The notes: a model not told the origin generated them from the sequence alone. Shown: positions 24,902-35,926, counted from the first letter of the stretch. The stretch: 64,000 nt of DNA from Flavobacterium sp. I-STPP5a (GCF_009764685.1 NZ_VHLM01000019.1:62001-126000); one strand, 5' to 3'. Translations and numbers: made by a program.

Positions 24902-25249
24902 ATGAAAAACAGGATTTACAGTTTATTAAAAGCAAAGTTTCTGGTAAACGATGATGCTGTAAAAAACTGGCGATTCATTGTTTTTGGAATTGCACTTGCT
25001 ATTATTATGATTGCAAATACACAAAGATTTGAACAAAAAGTATTTGAAATAGCGGCACTCTCTAATCAAGTGAAAGAATTGCGATCAGAGTTTGTGGATA
25101 GAAGATCAGAATTAATGAAATTAAAAATGGAATCCACGATATCTGAGAAAATGTTGCAAAAGCAAATTTTTCCATCCACGGTGCCACCGGTAAAAATTAA
25201 AGTAGTTAAAGAAGAAGAAAAAAACTTTTTCAAAAAAATATGGGAGTAG
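24902..25249 (+). CDS. FtsL-like cell division protein
   Basis: A 115-residue bitopic membrane protein: about 22 cytosolic residues, one transmembrane helix (about 23-40, WRFIVFGIALAIIMIA), and a heptad-like periplasmic coiled coil (FEIAALSNQVKELRSEFVDRRSELM). Its size, topology and location between rsmH and the PBP gene are those of FtsL, which links FtsQ/FtsB to FtsWI. Sequence similarity to E. coli FtsL is low, as usual in this phylum. It overlaps the PBP gene by 10 bp. Confidence 0.85.
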   Translation: MKNRIYSLLKAKFLVNDDAVKNWRFIVFGIALAIIMIANTQRFEQKVFEIAALSNQVKELRSEFVDRRSELMKLKMESTISEKMLQKQIFPSTVPPVKIKVVKEEEKNFFKKIWE

Positions 25250-27243
25250 ACGATAAAAATATATCCTACAGAATTTATCTGGTTGCTGCATTCATCTTTG
25301 TGATTGCAGTGGCTATTACTATTAAATTAACCAATATCCAATGGGTTGAGGGAGATTATTATCGAAAATTAGCCAAAGAAAGAACGGTAAGAAATTTTGT
25401 AATCCCAGCCAATAAAGGAAATATTTACTCGGCTGATGGCAGTTTGTTGGCTACGTCGATTCCAAATTATGATATACGTTTTGATGCCGTTGCACCCAAA
25501 ACGGAAGTCTTTGAAAAGAATGTAAAATCACTATCGGATTCTTTAGCAACAGTGTTGGGTAAAACATCTAGCTACTTTGAAAATGAATTAAGGAAAGCAC
25601 GTGCCAACAAGAATAGGTATTATTTAATAGGTCGTAAACTAGGGTATACATCTTATTATAAAATTAAAGGCTTTCCATTATTTAATTTGGGAGCTTTCAA
25701 AGGCGGTATTATTGTAGAGCAAGAAACAGTTAGGGAGCATCCTATAGGTAAAATTGCCGAAAGGACAGTGGGGTATGAGCGTACTCAAAATGGCCAATCA
25801 ATTGATGGAAAAGGTATTGAATGGGCTTTTAGAAAATATTTGAACGGGAAAGACGGCAAGATTTTAAAACAAAAAATTGCCAAAGGACAGTGGAAACCTA
25901 TCAGAGATGTTAATGAGGTAGATCCTCAAGACGGGTATGATGTGATCTCTACTATTGATGTATACATTCAGGATATAGCGCATCACGCTTTATTGAAACA
26001 ACTAGAGTGTTATGAAGCAGAGCACGGTACCGTAGTTGTAATGGAAACTAAAACAGGTCATGTAAAAGCAATTTCTAATTTAGGAAGAGCTAATGATGGT
26101 ACCTATTATGAAACCACAAATTACGCCGTAGCAGAGTCTCACGAGCCAGGTTCTACCTATAAATTAGCAGGATTAATGGCATTGTTAGACGATAAAAAAG
26201 TTGATACAAGCGCAATTTATGATAGTAAAAATGGGGTAATAACTTATTTTGGAAAAAAAGTAGAAGATTCTCATGAAGGTGGATACGGTAAGATTTCGTT
26301 GGCTAGAGGTTTTGAGGTTTCTTCTAACACGGTTTTGGTTCAGGCGGTTTATAATGCATACAAAGAGAATCCGTCACAGTTTGTAAATCATCTTAATAAC
26401 TATGGTCTTAATAAAACATTAGGACTATCTATTAAAGGGGAAGGAATTCCTTATGTGCCTCAACCTACAGATAGAAGTTGGTCTAAAATATCATTGCCTT
26501 GGATGGCTTTTGGGTACGGAGTGCATATTACACCAATGCAAACATTAGCTTTTTATAATGCCGTTGCAAATGATGGGGAAATGGTAAAACCACAATTTGT
26601 ATCTGAAATAAAAGAGTGGAATAGAACCATAAAAAAATACGAAAAAGAAGTTTTGAACCCTAAAATTTGTTCCAAGGAAACAATTGTTAAGCTTAAAGCA
26701 GTCTTGGCTAATGTGGTGAAAAAAGGAACGGGATCTAACTTGTTTTCTAAAGATTTTTCAATGGCAGGAAAAACCGGTACGGCACAAGTAAATTATGGTA
26801 AAGCAGGAAGAACCGGAATGTATTACGCTTCTTCTTTTGTGGGCTATTTTCCAGCCGAGAACCCAAAGTATTCTTGTATAGTGGTTGTGCATAAGCCTAA
26901 TACCGCTCTTAATAATTATTACGGTGCTGATGTGGCTGGGCCAGTATTTAAAAGAATTGCACAAAAAATATTTACCGATGCGCCATCTACCAATACTATA
27001 AAAAATCTTGACAGGAAAATTGATAAGCAAGAGCAAAGTTATGAGGCTTACTATTCAAAAGTTCAGAAAAAGCAGAAAGTAGTTCCTAATCTTAAAGGAA
27101 TGTCAGGCATGGATGCTGTAGCGCTTCTTGGAAATTTAGGGATGAAAGTAAAAGTTGTAGGTGTAGGAAAAGTTAAAAAACAGTCGTTGCAAGCAGGTGA
27201 AAATGTAGTAAAAAATGCAACAATATTATTAGAGTTATCATGA
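25240..27243 (+). CDS. ftsI: Penicillin-binding protein, FtsI-type transpeptidase with PASTA domain
   Basis: A 667-residue class B PBP that cross-links septal peptidoglycan. An N-terminal membrane anchor (about residues 10-30) precedes the dimerisation/pedestal region. The transpeptidase motifs are SxxK in SHEPGSTYKL (about residue 304), SxN in VSSNTVLV and KTG in AGKTGTAQV. A single PASTA domain closes the protein (VVPNLKGMSGMDAVALLGNLG onward), as in many Bacteroidota FtsI. It overlaps ftsL by 10 bp and murE by 4 bp. Confidence 0.95.
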   Translation: MGVDDKNISYRIYLVAAFIFVIAVAITIKLTNIQWVEGDYYRKLAKERTVRNFVIPANKGNIYSADGSLLATSIPNYDIRFDAVAPKTEVFEKNVKSLSDSLATVLGKTSSYFENELRKARANKNRYYLIGRKLGYTSYYKIKGFPLFNLGAFKGGIIVEQETVREHPIGKIAERTVGYERTQNGQSIDGKGIEWAFRKYLNGKDGKILKQKIAKGQWKPIRDVNEVDPQDGYDVISTIDVYIQDIAHHALLKQLECYEAEHGTVVVMETKTGHVKAISNLGRANDGTYYETTNYAVAESHEPGSTYKLAGLMALLDDKKVDTSAIYDSKNGVITYFGKKVEDSHEGGYGKISLARGFEVSSNTVLVQAVYNAYKENPSQFVNHLNNYGLNKTLGLSIKGEGIPYVPQPTDRSWSKISLPWMAFGYGVHITPMQTLAFYNAVANDGEMVKPQFVSEIKEWNRTIKKYEKEVLNPKICSKETIVKLKAVLANVVKKGTGSNLFSKDFSMAGKTGTAQVNYGKAGRTGMYYASSFVGYFPAENPKYSCIVVVHKPNTALNNYYGADVAGPVFKRIAQKIFTDAPSTNTIKNLDRKIDKQEQSYEAYYSKVQKKQKVVPNLKGMSGMDAVALLGNLGMKVKVVGVGKVKKQSLQAGENVVKNATILLELS

Positions 27244-28703
27244 AAGTACTAAAAGACATATTATACAAAGTAGCTATAGATTCGGTAACGGGTCTTACAG
27301 ATATTCCTGTGAATAAAATAGAATTTGATTCTAGAAAAATTCTCAACGGAGATATGTTTGTTGCTATTCACGGTACAGTTTCAAACGGTCATGATTATAT
27401 AGATAAAGTTATCCAACAGGGAGCCACCGCAATAGTTTGTCAAATTTTGCCAGCTGAACTTACACCAGGAGTAACGTATATCAAGGTTCAAGATACAAAT
27501 GCTGCATTGGCTTGCATGGCTGCAAATTTTTATGAGTCGCCTTCGCAAAAACTAAAATTAGTTGGTATTACAGGTACTAATGGTAAAACCACTATTGCCT
27601 CTTTATTATACCAATTATTTATAAATGCTGGGTATAAAGTTGGCTTGCTTTCTACAGTAAAAATCATGGTGAATGAGAAAGAATATAAAGCTACTCATAC
27701 CACTCCAGATTCGTTAACAATAAACCACTACTTAAATGAAATGATAGAAAGTGGTGTTGAATATTGTTTTATGGAAGTGAGTTCGCATGGAATTCATCAA
27801 AAGAGAACAGAAGGATTGCATTTTACAGGTGGGGTTTTTACCAATTTGTCTCATGATCATTTAGATTATCACCCCACATTTGCTGAGTATAGAGATGTAA
27901 AAAAAGCTTTTTTTGATAGTTTACCAAAAACTGGTTTTGCACTCACTAATGCAGATGATAAAAACGGATCTGTCATGTTGCAAAATACCGTTGCCACTAA
28001 AAAAACCTATGCCCTAAAAACCTATGCCGATTATAAAGCACAAATTTTAGAAAATCAATTATCAGGATTGTTATTAAAAATAAACGGTCATGAAGTTTGG
28101 GTTAAATTGATTGGAGATTTCAATGCGTATAATTTGCTTGCAATTTACGGTACCGCTATAGAATTAGGACTTGATAGTTTAGAAGTTCTTAGGTTGTTAT
28201 CTAATTTAGAAAGTGTTTCAGGCAGGTTTCAATATATAGTATCGAATTCTAATGTAACTGCTATTGTTGATTATGCTCACACACCAGATGCTCTTGAAAA
28301 TGTTTTGAAAACAATAAATACCATTCGTACTCAAAACGAGCAGCTGATTACGGTTGTGGGTTGTGGGGGTGACAGGGATAAAGCAAAAAGACCAGTAATG
28401 GCTGATATTGCTGCAAGTTTAAGTGATAAAGCTATTTTTACATCGGATAATCCAAGGAGTGAAGATCCTTTAGAAATTATTTCTGAAATGGAAAAAGGAG
28501 TCGCTCCACATCATTTTAAGAAAACAATTTCTATTACAGATAGAATGCAAGCAATTAAAACAGCGTGTCAGTTAGCACAGCCTAATGACATCTTATTGGT
28601 TGCAGGTAAAGGTCATGAGACATACCAAGAAGTTAATGGTGTTCGTCATGATTTTGACGATATGAAAATAGTAAAAGAACTATTAGAACAATTAGGAAAA
28701 TAA
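27240..28703 (+). CDS. murE: UDP-MurNAc-L-Ala-D-Glu:meso-diaminopimelate ligase MurE
   Basis: A 487-residue Mur ligase that adds the third amino acid of the peptidoglycan stem. The ATP loop is GITGTNGKTTIASL (about residues 112-125), the ligase centre includes FMEVSSHGI and NLSHDHLDYH with the carbamylated-lysine region nearby, and DNPRSEDP is the motif that selects meso-diaminopimelate rather than lysine. Its ATG overlaps the PBP stop (ATGA). A 72-bp gap separates it from mraY. Confidence 0.96.
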   Translation: MKVLKDILYKVAIDSVTGLTDIPVNKIEFDSRKILNGDMFVAIHGTVSNGHDYIDKVIQQGATAIVCQILPAELTPGVTYIKVQDTNAALACMAANFYESPSQKLKLVGITGTNGKTTIASLLYQLFINAGYKVGLLSTVKIMVNEKEYKATHTTPDSLTINHYLNEMIESGVEYCFMEVSSHGIHQKRTEGLHFTGGVFTNLSHDHLDYHPTFAEYRDVKKAFFDSLPKTGFALTNADDKNGSVMLQNTVATKKTYALKTYADYKAQILENQLSGLLLKINGHEVWVKLIGDFNAYNLLAIYGTAIELGLDSLEVLRLLSNLESVSGRFQYIVSNSNVTAIVDYAHTPDALENVLKTINTIRTQNEQLITVVGCGGDRDKAKRPVMADIAASLSDKAIFTSDNPRSEDPLEIISEMEKGVAPHHFKKTISITDRMQAIKTACQLAQPNDILLVAGKGHETYQEVNGVRHDFDDMKIVKELLEQLGK

Positions 28704-28775
28704 TTTCAAATCGTTTAGTATTTAAAACGATCCATAAGAAAAAAAAATAAAGGTTAACCAGATAAACAAAGATAT

Positions 28776-30005
28776 ATGCTGTATTATTTATTTGAATATT
28801 TAGACAAAATGATGGATGTTCCTGGAACAGGAGTTTTTCAGTACATTACTTTTAGATCAGCATTAGCCTTAATGTTATCGCTATTATTGTCTACTATTTA
28901 TGGGAAACGAATTATTCGCTTTTTACAAAAACAGCAAGTAGGAGAAACGGTTAGAGAACTTGGTTTAGCAGGTCAAAATGAAAAAGCGGGTACTCCTACC
29001 ATGGGTGGTTTGATTATCATATTTGCAACGCTTGTTCCGGTTTTGCTTTTTGCAAAACTGCACAACATTTATATAGTATTGCTTATTGTTACCACGCTTT
29101 GGATGGGAACAATAGGATTTATAGATGATTATATTAAGATTTTTAAAAAGGACAAGCAAGGTTTAAAAGGAATTTTTAAAGTAATAGGACAAGTAGGTTT
29201 AGGACTAATAGTAGGGACAGTTCTTTATTTTCATGCGGGTGTTACTGTACGTACAGATACGTCTACATCAGATATTTTTAGAGCACCTACTAGCACTGTT
29301 GTGTTGCCAGCACCTATTGAAGAGAAATCAACAGCAACTACAATTCCGTTTTTTAAAAATAATGAGTTTGATTACGCCGAAGTTTTAGCTTGGACTGGAG
29401 AAGGATATGAAAAATGGGCCTGGTTAATCTTTATCCCTGTGGTAATTTTTATTATCACAGCTGTTTCAAATGGTGCTAATTTAACAGATGGTATAGATGG
29501 TCTGGCTGCAGGAACATCGGCCATTTCAGTGCTGGCATTGGGTATTTTTACATTTGTTTCGGGAAACATTATTTTTTCCAATTACTTGAATATTATGTAC
29601 ATCCCTAACTCAGGAGAAATGACGGTTTTTATAGCGGCATTTGTAGGGTCTTTAATTGGGTTTCTTTGGTATAACTCGTATCCAGCATCGGTATTTATGG
29701 GAGATACGGGAAGTTTGACTATTGGGGGTATCATTGCTGTACTAGCAATTGCAGTTCGTAAAGAAATGCTAATCCCATTGTTATGCGGAATTTTTCTAGT
29801 TGAAAATTTTTCGGTAGTACTTCAGGTGAGTTATTTTAAGTATACCAAGAAACGTTTTGGCGAAGGCCGAAGAATATTTTTGATGTCCCCTTTACACCAT
29901 CATTATCAAAAGAAGGGATATCATGAGAGTAAAATTGTTACCCGTTTTTGGATTGTAGCCATCATGTTAGCCATACTGTCCATAGTTACATTAAAATTGA
30001 GATAA
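28776..30005 (+). CDS. mraY: Phospho-MurNAc-pentapeptide translocase MraY
   Basis: A 409-residue polytopic membrane enzyme that moves phospho-MurNAc-pentapeptide to undecaprenyl phosphate, giving lipid I. Motifs seen are [10 protein letters not shown], the catalytic [30 protein letters not shown] and the terminal [11 protein letters not shown]. It is ~50 residues longer than E. coli MraY because of a polar insert (about residues 150-200, rich in S, T and P), common in this phylum. Only 1 bp separates it from murD. Confidence 0.96.
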   Translation: MLYYLFEYLDKMMDVPGTGVFQYITFRSALALMLSLLLSTIYGKRIIRFLQKQQVGETVRELGLAGQNEKAGTPTMGGLIIIFATLVPVLLFAKLHNIYIVLLIVTTLWMGTIGFIDDYIKIFKKDKQGLKGIFKVIGQVGLGLIVGTVLYFHAGVTVRTDTSTSDIFRAPTSTVVLPAPIEEKSTATTIPFFKNNEFDYAEVLAWTGEGYEKWAWLIFIPVVIFIITAVSNGANLTDGIDGLAAGTSAISVLALGIFTFVSGNIIFSNYLNIMYIPNSGEMTVFIAAFVGSLIGFLWYNSYPASVFMGDTGSLTIGGIIAVLAIAVRKEMLIPLLCGIFLVENFSVVLQVSYFKYTKKRFGEGRRIFLMSPLHHHYQKKGYHESKIVTRFWIVAIMLAILSIVTLKLR

Positions 30006-30006
30006 T

Positions 30007-31338
30007 ATGAGACTAGTTATTCTTGGTGGAGGAGAAAGCGGTATTGGAACTGCAATTTTAGGAAAAAAGAAAGGGTACGACGTTTTTGTATCTGACTTTG
30101 GAAAAATAAAAGGGAATTATAAGGAGGTTTTATCTCTGAATTCAATTCCATGGGAAGAAGAAAAGCATACTGAGGATTTAATATTAAATGCTGATGTGGT
30201 TATGAAAAGCCCTGGTATTCCTGATAAATCTCCTATTGTTAAAAAACTTTTAGAGAAAGGGGTTTCGGTAATATCAGAGATTGAGTTTGCAGCTCCTTTT
30301 ACAAATGCTACCATTATAGGAATTACAGGTAGTAATGGAAAGACAACTACAACTATGCTTACGTATCATTTATTGAAATCAGCTGGAGTAAATGTAGGTT
30401 TAGGAGGAAATATAGGTAAAAGTTTTGCCTGGCAGGTGGCCGATAATAAGTTTGATTATTATGTGCTTGAATTGAGCAGCTTTCAACTAGACGGCGTATT
30501 TAATTTTAAGCCACACATTGCAATTATTACGAATATAAGTCCAGATCATTTAGATCGATACGAATATAAATATGAAAATTATATCGATTCAAAGTTTAGA
30601 ATAACTATGAATCAAACAGAGGAGGATTATCTAATTTATGACGCAGATGACGAAGCGATAAATAATTGGTTAACAACTCATCAAACAAAAGCAAAATTAA
30701 TTCCTTTTTCATTGACAAAAACATTCAACGAAGGAGCTTACACAATACAAAATAAAATGGAAATCAAAATTAACCGAGAGGATTTTTCAATGGATACAGA
30801 GCATATCGCCTTAGAGGGAAAACATAATATTAAAAACGCAATGGCAGCCACTTCAGTAGCAAAATTAATGCAAATCAGAAAAGCTACTATCCGTGAAAGT
30901 TTGTCAAATTTCCAAGGGGTTGAGCACCGTTTAGAAAAGGTGTTGAAGATTCAAAACATTCAATATGTAAATGATTCTAAGGCTACAAATGTAAATGCTA
31001 CTTTTTTTGCTTTAGATAGTATGAATGCACCCACAGTATGGATTGTAGGTGGTGTTGATAAAGGGAATGATTATAATGAATTAATGTCTTTAGTACGTGA
31101 AAAAGTTAAGGCAATTGTGTGTCTTGGAGTTGATAATAAAAAAATTATAGATGCATTTGGTAATGTAGTAGACGTGATGGTTGAGGTGACTTCTATGACT
31201 GATGCTGTTCGAATGGCGCAGCGCTTATCAGAGAAAGGTGATACTGTATTATTGTCTCCTGCTTGTGCTAGTTTTGATTTATTTGAAAGCTATGAGGATC
31301 GTGGTAAACAATTTAAACAAGCAGTTAAAAGTTTGTAA
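30007..31338 (+). CDS. murD: UDP-N-acetylmuramoylalanine:D-glutamate ligase MurD
   Basis: A 443-residue Mur ligase adding D-glutamate, the second stem residue. The Rossmann-like start MRLVILGGGESGIGTAIL binds the UDP substrate; GITGSNGKTTTTML is the ATP loop (about residues 107-120), followed by ELSSFQLDG, ISPDHLDRYEY and the C-terminal NDSKATNVNATFFALD with LLSPACASFDLF. Length is standard. It directly follows mraY. Confidence 0.96.
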   Translation: MRLVILGGGESGIGTAILGKKKGYDVFVSDFGKIKGNYKEVLSLNSIPWEEEKHTEDLILNADVVMKSPGIPDKSPIVKKLLEKGVSVISEIEFAAPFTNATIIGITGSNGKTTTTMLTYHLLKSAGVNVGLGGNIGKSFAWQVADNKFDYYVLELSSFQLDGVFNFKPHIAIITNISPDHLDRYEYKYENYIDSKFRITMNQTEEDYLIYDADDEAINNWLTTHQTKAKLIPFSLTKTFNEGAYTIQNKMEIKINREDFSMDTEHIALEGKHNIKNAMAATSVAKLMQIRKATIRESLSNFQGVEHRLEKVLKIQNIQYVNDSKATNVNATFFALDSMNAPTVWIVGGVDKGNDYNELMSLVREKVKAIVCLGVDNKKIIDAFGNVVDVMVEVTSMTDAVRMAQRLSEKGDTVLLSPACASFDLFESYEDRGKQFKQAVKSL

Positions 31339-31411
31339 GTAAATAGTATTTTAAAGTGGTGAATATCGGTTTTATCTGCTGCAATAAAAGGATAAGAATT
31401 GGTAACAAAGA

Positions 31412-32704
31412 ATGAAAATGAAAAAACTAATAAGCAATTTAAAAGGGGATAAAGGAATTTGGTCATTTGTGGCCTTGTTAGCCTTGTTGTCTTTTATGCC
31501 TGTTTTTAGTGCGAGTAGTAATTTGGCTTACATAGGAAAAGGAGATGGGAATACGCTAGGATACCTCGTAAAACACATTGTTCATATCGCAATAGGATTT
31601 ACAATAATTTTTATGGTGCACAAAGTACCTTATCATTATTTCAAAGCTATTGCAAGGGGTTCCTTATACTTTGTTTGGTTACTTTTGGCGTTTACATTAT
31701 TCAAAGGCACGGTAATTGCAGGTGCTAATGCTAGTAGATGGATTCAAATTCCTTTTATTGGTGTTACTTTTCAGCCCTCAACTCTTGCCTCCATGGTGTT
31801 GTTCATATTTGTAGCTCGTTTTTTATCAAAAAAAAGAAAAGAGGCTTTAACGTTTAAAGCGTCTGTATGGGAGCTATGGGTGCCGGTTTTTATGACGTTA
31901 ATATTTATTTTGCCTGCAAATTTTAGTACAACAGCACTTATTTTTTCTATGGTGTTGATGTTAGTTTTTATAGGTAAATATCCATTGAAATACATGGGTA
32001 TCGTTATTGGTTCCGGAGTTGTGATGTTGGCTTTTTTCATGATTATTGCAAAAACTTTTCCTGACGCATTTCCCAACCGTGTGGATACATGGATAAGTAG
32101 AGTTGAAAATTTTACAAGTGATAAACCAGGAGAAGATGATTATCAAATAGAGAAAGCAAAAATTGCAATCGCATCAGGAAAACTGTATGGTTTAGGGCCA
32201 GGTAAGAGTGTGCAAAAAAACTTTTTGCCGCAATCTTCCTCCGATTTTATATATGCAATTATAATAGAGGAATATGGTCTTGTGGGCGGAGTTGCAGTAA
32301 TTGTACTGTACTTGTTGTTGCTATTTCGATTTGTTGTTGCTTCTCATAAAGCAAATACTCTTTTTGGGAAATTATTGGTTGTAGGTTTAGGTTTTCCAAT
32401 GGTTTTTCAGGCCATGGTGAATATGGCTGTCGCTGTTGAATTATTACCTGTTACAGGGCAAACGCTACCGCTTATAAGTAGTGGAGGTAGCTCCATTTGG
32501 ATGACGTGTTTTGCATTAGGAATTATTATTAGCGTGACCAAAAAAGAAGAAGAAATAGCAGAAGAAAAAAAGGATGCTGCAAAAAGAGAAGAAGCATTGC
32601 AAAAGCTAATTGATAGAGAGCTTGATGAGGAGTATGAAGTGGTGCAAGATTATTCCATAGAGGATAAAGCTGCAAATCCTATGAAAGCAGTTTTTAATAA
32701 ATAG
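31412..32704 (+). CDS. ftsW: FtsW/RodA/SpoVE (SEDS) family peptidoglycan polymerase
   Basis: A 430-residue polytopic protein with about ten membrane segments. Family motifs include GANASRWIQIPF, the loop with YQIEKAKIAIASGKLYGLGPGKSVQ, LPQSSSDFIYAIIIEEYGLVG and LPLISSGGSSIW. The position between murD and murG argues for FtsW, the septal glycan polymerase working with the PBP, rather than RodA. A 50-residue charged C-terminal tail lies in the cytosol. The first ATG is used; a second in-frame ATG lies two codons later. Confidence 0.92.
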   Translation: MKMKKLISNLKGDKGIWSFVALLALLSFMPVFSASSNLAYIGKGDGNTLGYLVKHIVHIAIGFTIIFMVHKVPYHYFKAIARGSLYFVWLLLAFTLFKGTVIAGANASRWIQIPFIGVTFQPSTLASMVLFIFVARFLSKKRKEALTFKASVWELWVPVFMTLIFILPANFSTTALIFSMVLMLVFIGKYPLKYMGIVIGSGVVMLAFFMIIAKTFPDAFPNRVDTWISRVENFTSDKPGEDDYQIEKAKIAIASGKLYGLGPGKSVQKNFLPQSSSDFIYAIIIEEYGLVGGVAVIVLYLLLLFRFVVASHKANTLFGKLLVVGLGFPMVFQAMVNMAVAVELLPVTGQTLPLISSGGSSIWMTCFALGIIISVTKKEEEIAEEKKDAAKREEALQKLIDRELDEEYEVVQDYSIEDKAANPMKAVFNK

Positions 32705-32727
32705 TGTTCTAAATTTTTATAAATAAA

Positions 32728-33819
32728 ATGAAAAAGTACAAATTCATACTTAGCGGAGGAGGAACTGGTGGACATATTTATCCAGCGATTGCTATTGCAA
32801 ATGAATTAAAATTGCGTTTTTCAGATGCTGAATTTTTATTTGTAGGAGCTCAGGACAAGATGGAAATGCAAAAAGTGCCTCAAGCGGGTTATGGTATAAA
32901 AGGATTATGGATTGCAGGATTGCAACGTAAATTAACTGTTGATAATATTTTGTTTCCTGTTAAAGTGCTTTCTAGCCTGTGGCGCTCTAGATCAATTATA
33001 AAAGAGTTTAAGCCAGATGTTGTAATAGGTACTGGTGGATTTGCAAGTGGACCATTATTACAAGCTGCGGGTCAAAGCGGAATTCCTACCTTGATTCAAG
33101 AACAAAATTCTTTTCCAGGAATTACAAATAAATTATTGAGTAAAAAGGCTAGTAAAATTTGTGTAGCATACGAAAATCTGGAACGGTTTTTTCCACAAGA
33201 CAAAATCATTCTAACAGGAAATCCGGTACGTCAAGATCTTTTGGATATTGATTCAAAAAGAAGTGAAGCTATATCGTATTTTAATTTAGACGATAATAAA
33301 AAAACGCTTCTAGTTTTGGGTGGGAGTTTAGGTTCAAGACGAATTAATCAGCTTATTGAAAAAGAACTTGATTTTTTAATTGCCTCAGGAGTACAAGTTT
33401 TTTGGCAATGTGGAAATTTTTATATGGCCGAGTATAAACATTTTTCTGATAGAGAAAATGTGCAAGTAGTTTCGTTTATTGATAGGATGGATTTAATTTA
33501 TGCTGCTGCTGATTTTGTGATTTCGCGTGCAGGTGCGTCTTCAGTATCTGAATTGTGCTTGGTAGCTAAACCCACAATTTTTATACCATCGCCTAATGTA
33601 GCCGAAGATCATCAAACCAAAAATGGTAAAGCAATTGTAGATAATGGTGGAGCTTTGCTGCTTAAAGAAAGTGAGTTAGATACAAAGTTTGAGTCCGTTT
33701 TTAATAAACTTATTCATGACGAACAACTTCAATTAAATTTGAGTAGTAACATGAAAAAATTAGCTAAACCTAATGCGACTAAAGATATTGTTGATGCCAT
33801 CGTTTCATTGTTAAAATAA
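32728..33819 (+). CDS. murG: Lipid II synthase MurG (GlcNAc transferase)
   Basis: A 363-residue GT-B glycosyltransferase that adds GlcNAc to lipid I at the inner face of the membrane. The lipid-binding glycine loop is [17 protein letters not shown] at the N-terminus; [25 protein letters not shown] and the UDP-binding [13 protein letters not shown] / [13 protein letters not shown] regions are all present. Length is normal. It follows ftsW by 23 bp. Confidence 0.96.
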   Translation: MKKYKFILSGGGTGGHIYPAIAIANELKLRFSDAEFLFVGAQDKMEMQKVPQAGYGIKGLWIAGLQRKLTVDNILFPVKVLSSLWRSRSIIKEFKPDVVIGTGGFASGPLLQAAGQSGIPTLIQEQNSFPGITNKLLSKKASKICVAYENLERFFPQDKIILTGNPVRQDLLDIDSKRSEAISYFNLDDNKKTLLVLGGSLGSRRINQLIEKELDFLIASGVQVFWQCGNFYMAEYKHFSDRENVQVVSFIDRMDLIYAAADFVISRAGASSVSELCLVAKPTIFIPSPNVAEDHQTKNGKAIVDNGGALLLKESELDTKFESVFNKLIHDEQLQLNLSSNMKKLAKPNATKDIVDAIVSLLK

Positions 33820-33861
33820 ATAAAAGATAAAGTAGTTTAATACTATAAGAATAAAACAAAA

Positions 33862-35211
33862 ATGAATTTAGAAAACATACATAACGTTTATTTTATAGGC
33901 ATCGGAGGAATCGGGATGAGCAATCTTGCTCGTTATTTTAAAACATTAGGAAAGCAAGTTTCTGGATATGATAAAACCCCTTCAAGTCTTACAAATGAAT
34001 TAATAGCGTCTGGAATTTCAATTCATTTTGAAGATGATGTTCAATTGATTCCAAAAGATTTCTTGAACAGTAATACACTTGTTGTAGTTACTCCGGCTGT
34101 GCCAAAAACGCATTTAGAGTGGAATTTTTTCTTAGAAAAAGGATATGAAATAAAAAAGAGAGCAGAGGTTTTAGGTTTGATAACCGAAAATACGTTTTGT
34201 TTTGCAGTAGCAGGAACACATGGCAAGACAACGACATCTGGGATTTTAGGACATATTTTAAATGAAAGCGGTGCTGATGTGACTGCTTTCATAGGTGGAA
34301 TTGTTGAGAATTACAATTCAAATTTAATAGGCAACGGTAAAACAATTACTGTGGTAGAAGCAGATGAATTTGATCGTTCTTTTTTACATTTGCACCCCAA
34401 TATTGCTTGCATCACATCTATGGATGCGGATCATCTTGATATCTATGGGACAAGTGCAGCAATTGAAGAGTCGTTTGTAGAGTTTGCCTCTAAAATAGAA
34501 GACAAGAGTAATCTTTTCATAACAAGGGATTTACCATTAGAGGGTATTACCTGCGCCGTAAATGAGGATGCTGTTTATAAAGCATTTAATGTGCGTGTAG
34601 GAAACGGAAGTTATGTTTTTGATGTTCAAACACCATCTGGTGTGATGCAGGATTTGCATTTTGGGCTTCCTGGAAAACATAATCTTATGAATGCCTTGAT
34701 GGCAATTGGTATGGCAAATTTATATGGAACTCCTCAAGATGCTATTGCAAAAGCTATTGCATCATTTAAGGGTATAAAAAGGAGATTTTCATATCAAATA
34801 AAAACAGATAATAAAGTTTATATAGATGATTATGCTCACCATCCTACTGAGATTAACGCGGTGCATCAAGCTGTAAGAGAGTTGTATCCTAACCAAAAAG
34901 TGTTGGCGATTTTTCAGCCACACTTATTTAGTAGAACTCATGATTTTGGGGATGATTTTGCCAAAAGTTTATCGGCTTTTGATGAGATTTTGCTTTTGGA
35001 TATTTATCCTGCAAGAGAATTGCCTATGCCGGGAATAACATCAGAATGGTTGTTGCAAAAAATGACTAATGAGCATAAAGAATTAGTTGAAAAGAAGGAT
35101 TTAGTTAAAAAGATTGTAAGTAGTGATGCAGCAATTATTGTTACAATAGGGGCAGGAGATATAGGAGAATGGGTGTCAACAATTAAAATAGCATTAAATG
35201 AAACTCTTTAA
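33862..35211 (+). CDS. murC: UDP-N-acetylmuramate:L-alanine ligase MurC
   Basis: A 449-residue Mur ligase adding the first stem residue, L-alanine. The N-terminal Rossmann loop is YFIGIGGIGMSNLARYF; the ATP loop is VAGTHGKTTTSGIL (about residues 115-128), with VVEADEFDRSFL, SMDADHLDIYG and DDYAHHPTEINAV downstream, diagnostic for MurC. It overlaps ftsQ by 14 bp. Confidence 0.96.
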   Translation: MNLENIHNVYFIGIGGIGMSNLARYFKTLGKQVSGYDKTPSSLTNELIASGISIHFEDDVQLIPKDFLNSNTLVVVTPAVPKTHLEWNFFLEKGYEIKKRAEVLGLITENTFCFAVAGTHGKTTTSGILGHILNESGADVTAFIGGIVENYNSNLIGNGKTITVVEADEFDRSFLHLHPNIACITSMDADHLDIYGTSAAIEESFVEFASKIEDKSNLFITRDLPLEGITCAVNEDAVYKAFNVRVGNGSYVFDVQTPSGVMQDLHFGLPGKHNLMNALMAIGMANLYGTPQDAIAKAIASFKGIKRRFSYQIKTDNKVYIDDYAHHPTEINAVHQAVRELYPNQKVLAIFQPHLFSRTHDFGDDFAKSLSAFDEILLLDIYPARELPMPGITSEWLLQKMTNEHKELVEKKDLVKKIVSSDAAIIVTIGAGDIGEWVSTIKIALNETL

Positions 35212-35920
35212 TTGGACAAATATACGATTAGTGCTCATGTTTGTACTGGTGATTTTTTTATTTTCATTCACATCAAAACGAAATGAAAATAGAAAACTGA
35301 AACAATCTTCAGTAATATTTGTGGGAGTTAATTCGCCATTTGTTAAACAAGAAATAGTTAATAAATTGTTGATAGAAAATAGTGACAATGTAGGAAGCAT
35401 TCAAAAAGTTGATTTAGATTTGAATAAACTAGAAACCACCATTGATTCACATGCTATGATTAAAAAATCAGAAGTATATGTGACCATTGATGGTGTCTTA
35501 AAAGCAGTGGTAGAACAAAAGACACCAATTGCTAGAGTGTTTAATAAAGACAACTCTTTTTATATTGATTACCAAGGAGGTAGAATGCCTTTGTCAAGTA
35601 ACTTTACAGCCAGAGTACCGCTTGTTTCAGGAGCGATGAATAAAAAAAATAGTGAAGAATTAACAAAATTATTTCAAGTTATATACGATGATGAATTTTT
35701 GAAAAAAAACATCATTGGAATACAAATAATGCCAAACGGTAGCCTAATTATGCTCAATAGAAATTTTGATTATCAAATAGATTTTGGTAGTCTAAATTTT
35801 GCTGTGTTAAAATTTAGGAATTATAAAGCTTTTTTTCAAAAGGCTGTTTTGGATGGTTCTTTGTATAAATATAAAAAAATTGACCTCCGATTTACGGATC
35901 AAGTAGTTTGCACTAAATAA
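35198..35920 (+). CDS. ftsQ: Cell division protein FtsQ
   Basis: A 240-residue bitopic protein: short cytosolic start, a transmembrane helix (about residues 8-24, IRLVLMFVLVIFLFSF), then a POTRA-like region (SSVIFVGVNSPFVKQEIVNKLL to VDLDLNKLETTIDSHAMIKKSEVYVTIDGVL). The order murC-ftsQ-ftsA confirms it. No ddl gene separates murC and ftsQ here. Its stop is 6 bp before the chosen ftsA start. Confidence 0.9.
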   Translation: MKLFNWTNIRLVLMFVLVIFLFSFTSKRNENRKLKQSSVIFVGVNSPFVKQEIVNKLLIENSDNVGSIQKVDLDLNKLETTIDSHAMIKKSEVYVTIDGVLKAVVEQKTPIARVFNKDNSFYIDYQGGRMPLSSNFTARVPLVSGAMNKKNSEELTKLFQVIYDDEFLKKNIIGIQIMPNGSLIMLNRNFDYQIDFGSLNFAVLKFRNYKAFFQKAVLDGSLYKYKKIDLRFTDQVVCTK

Positions 35921-35926
35921 TTGATA

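Noticed and set aside
35921..35926. TTG start two codons before the ftsA ATG
   Set aside because: An ATG at 35927 gives the normal FtsA N-terminus; the extra residues add nothing.
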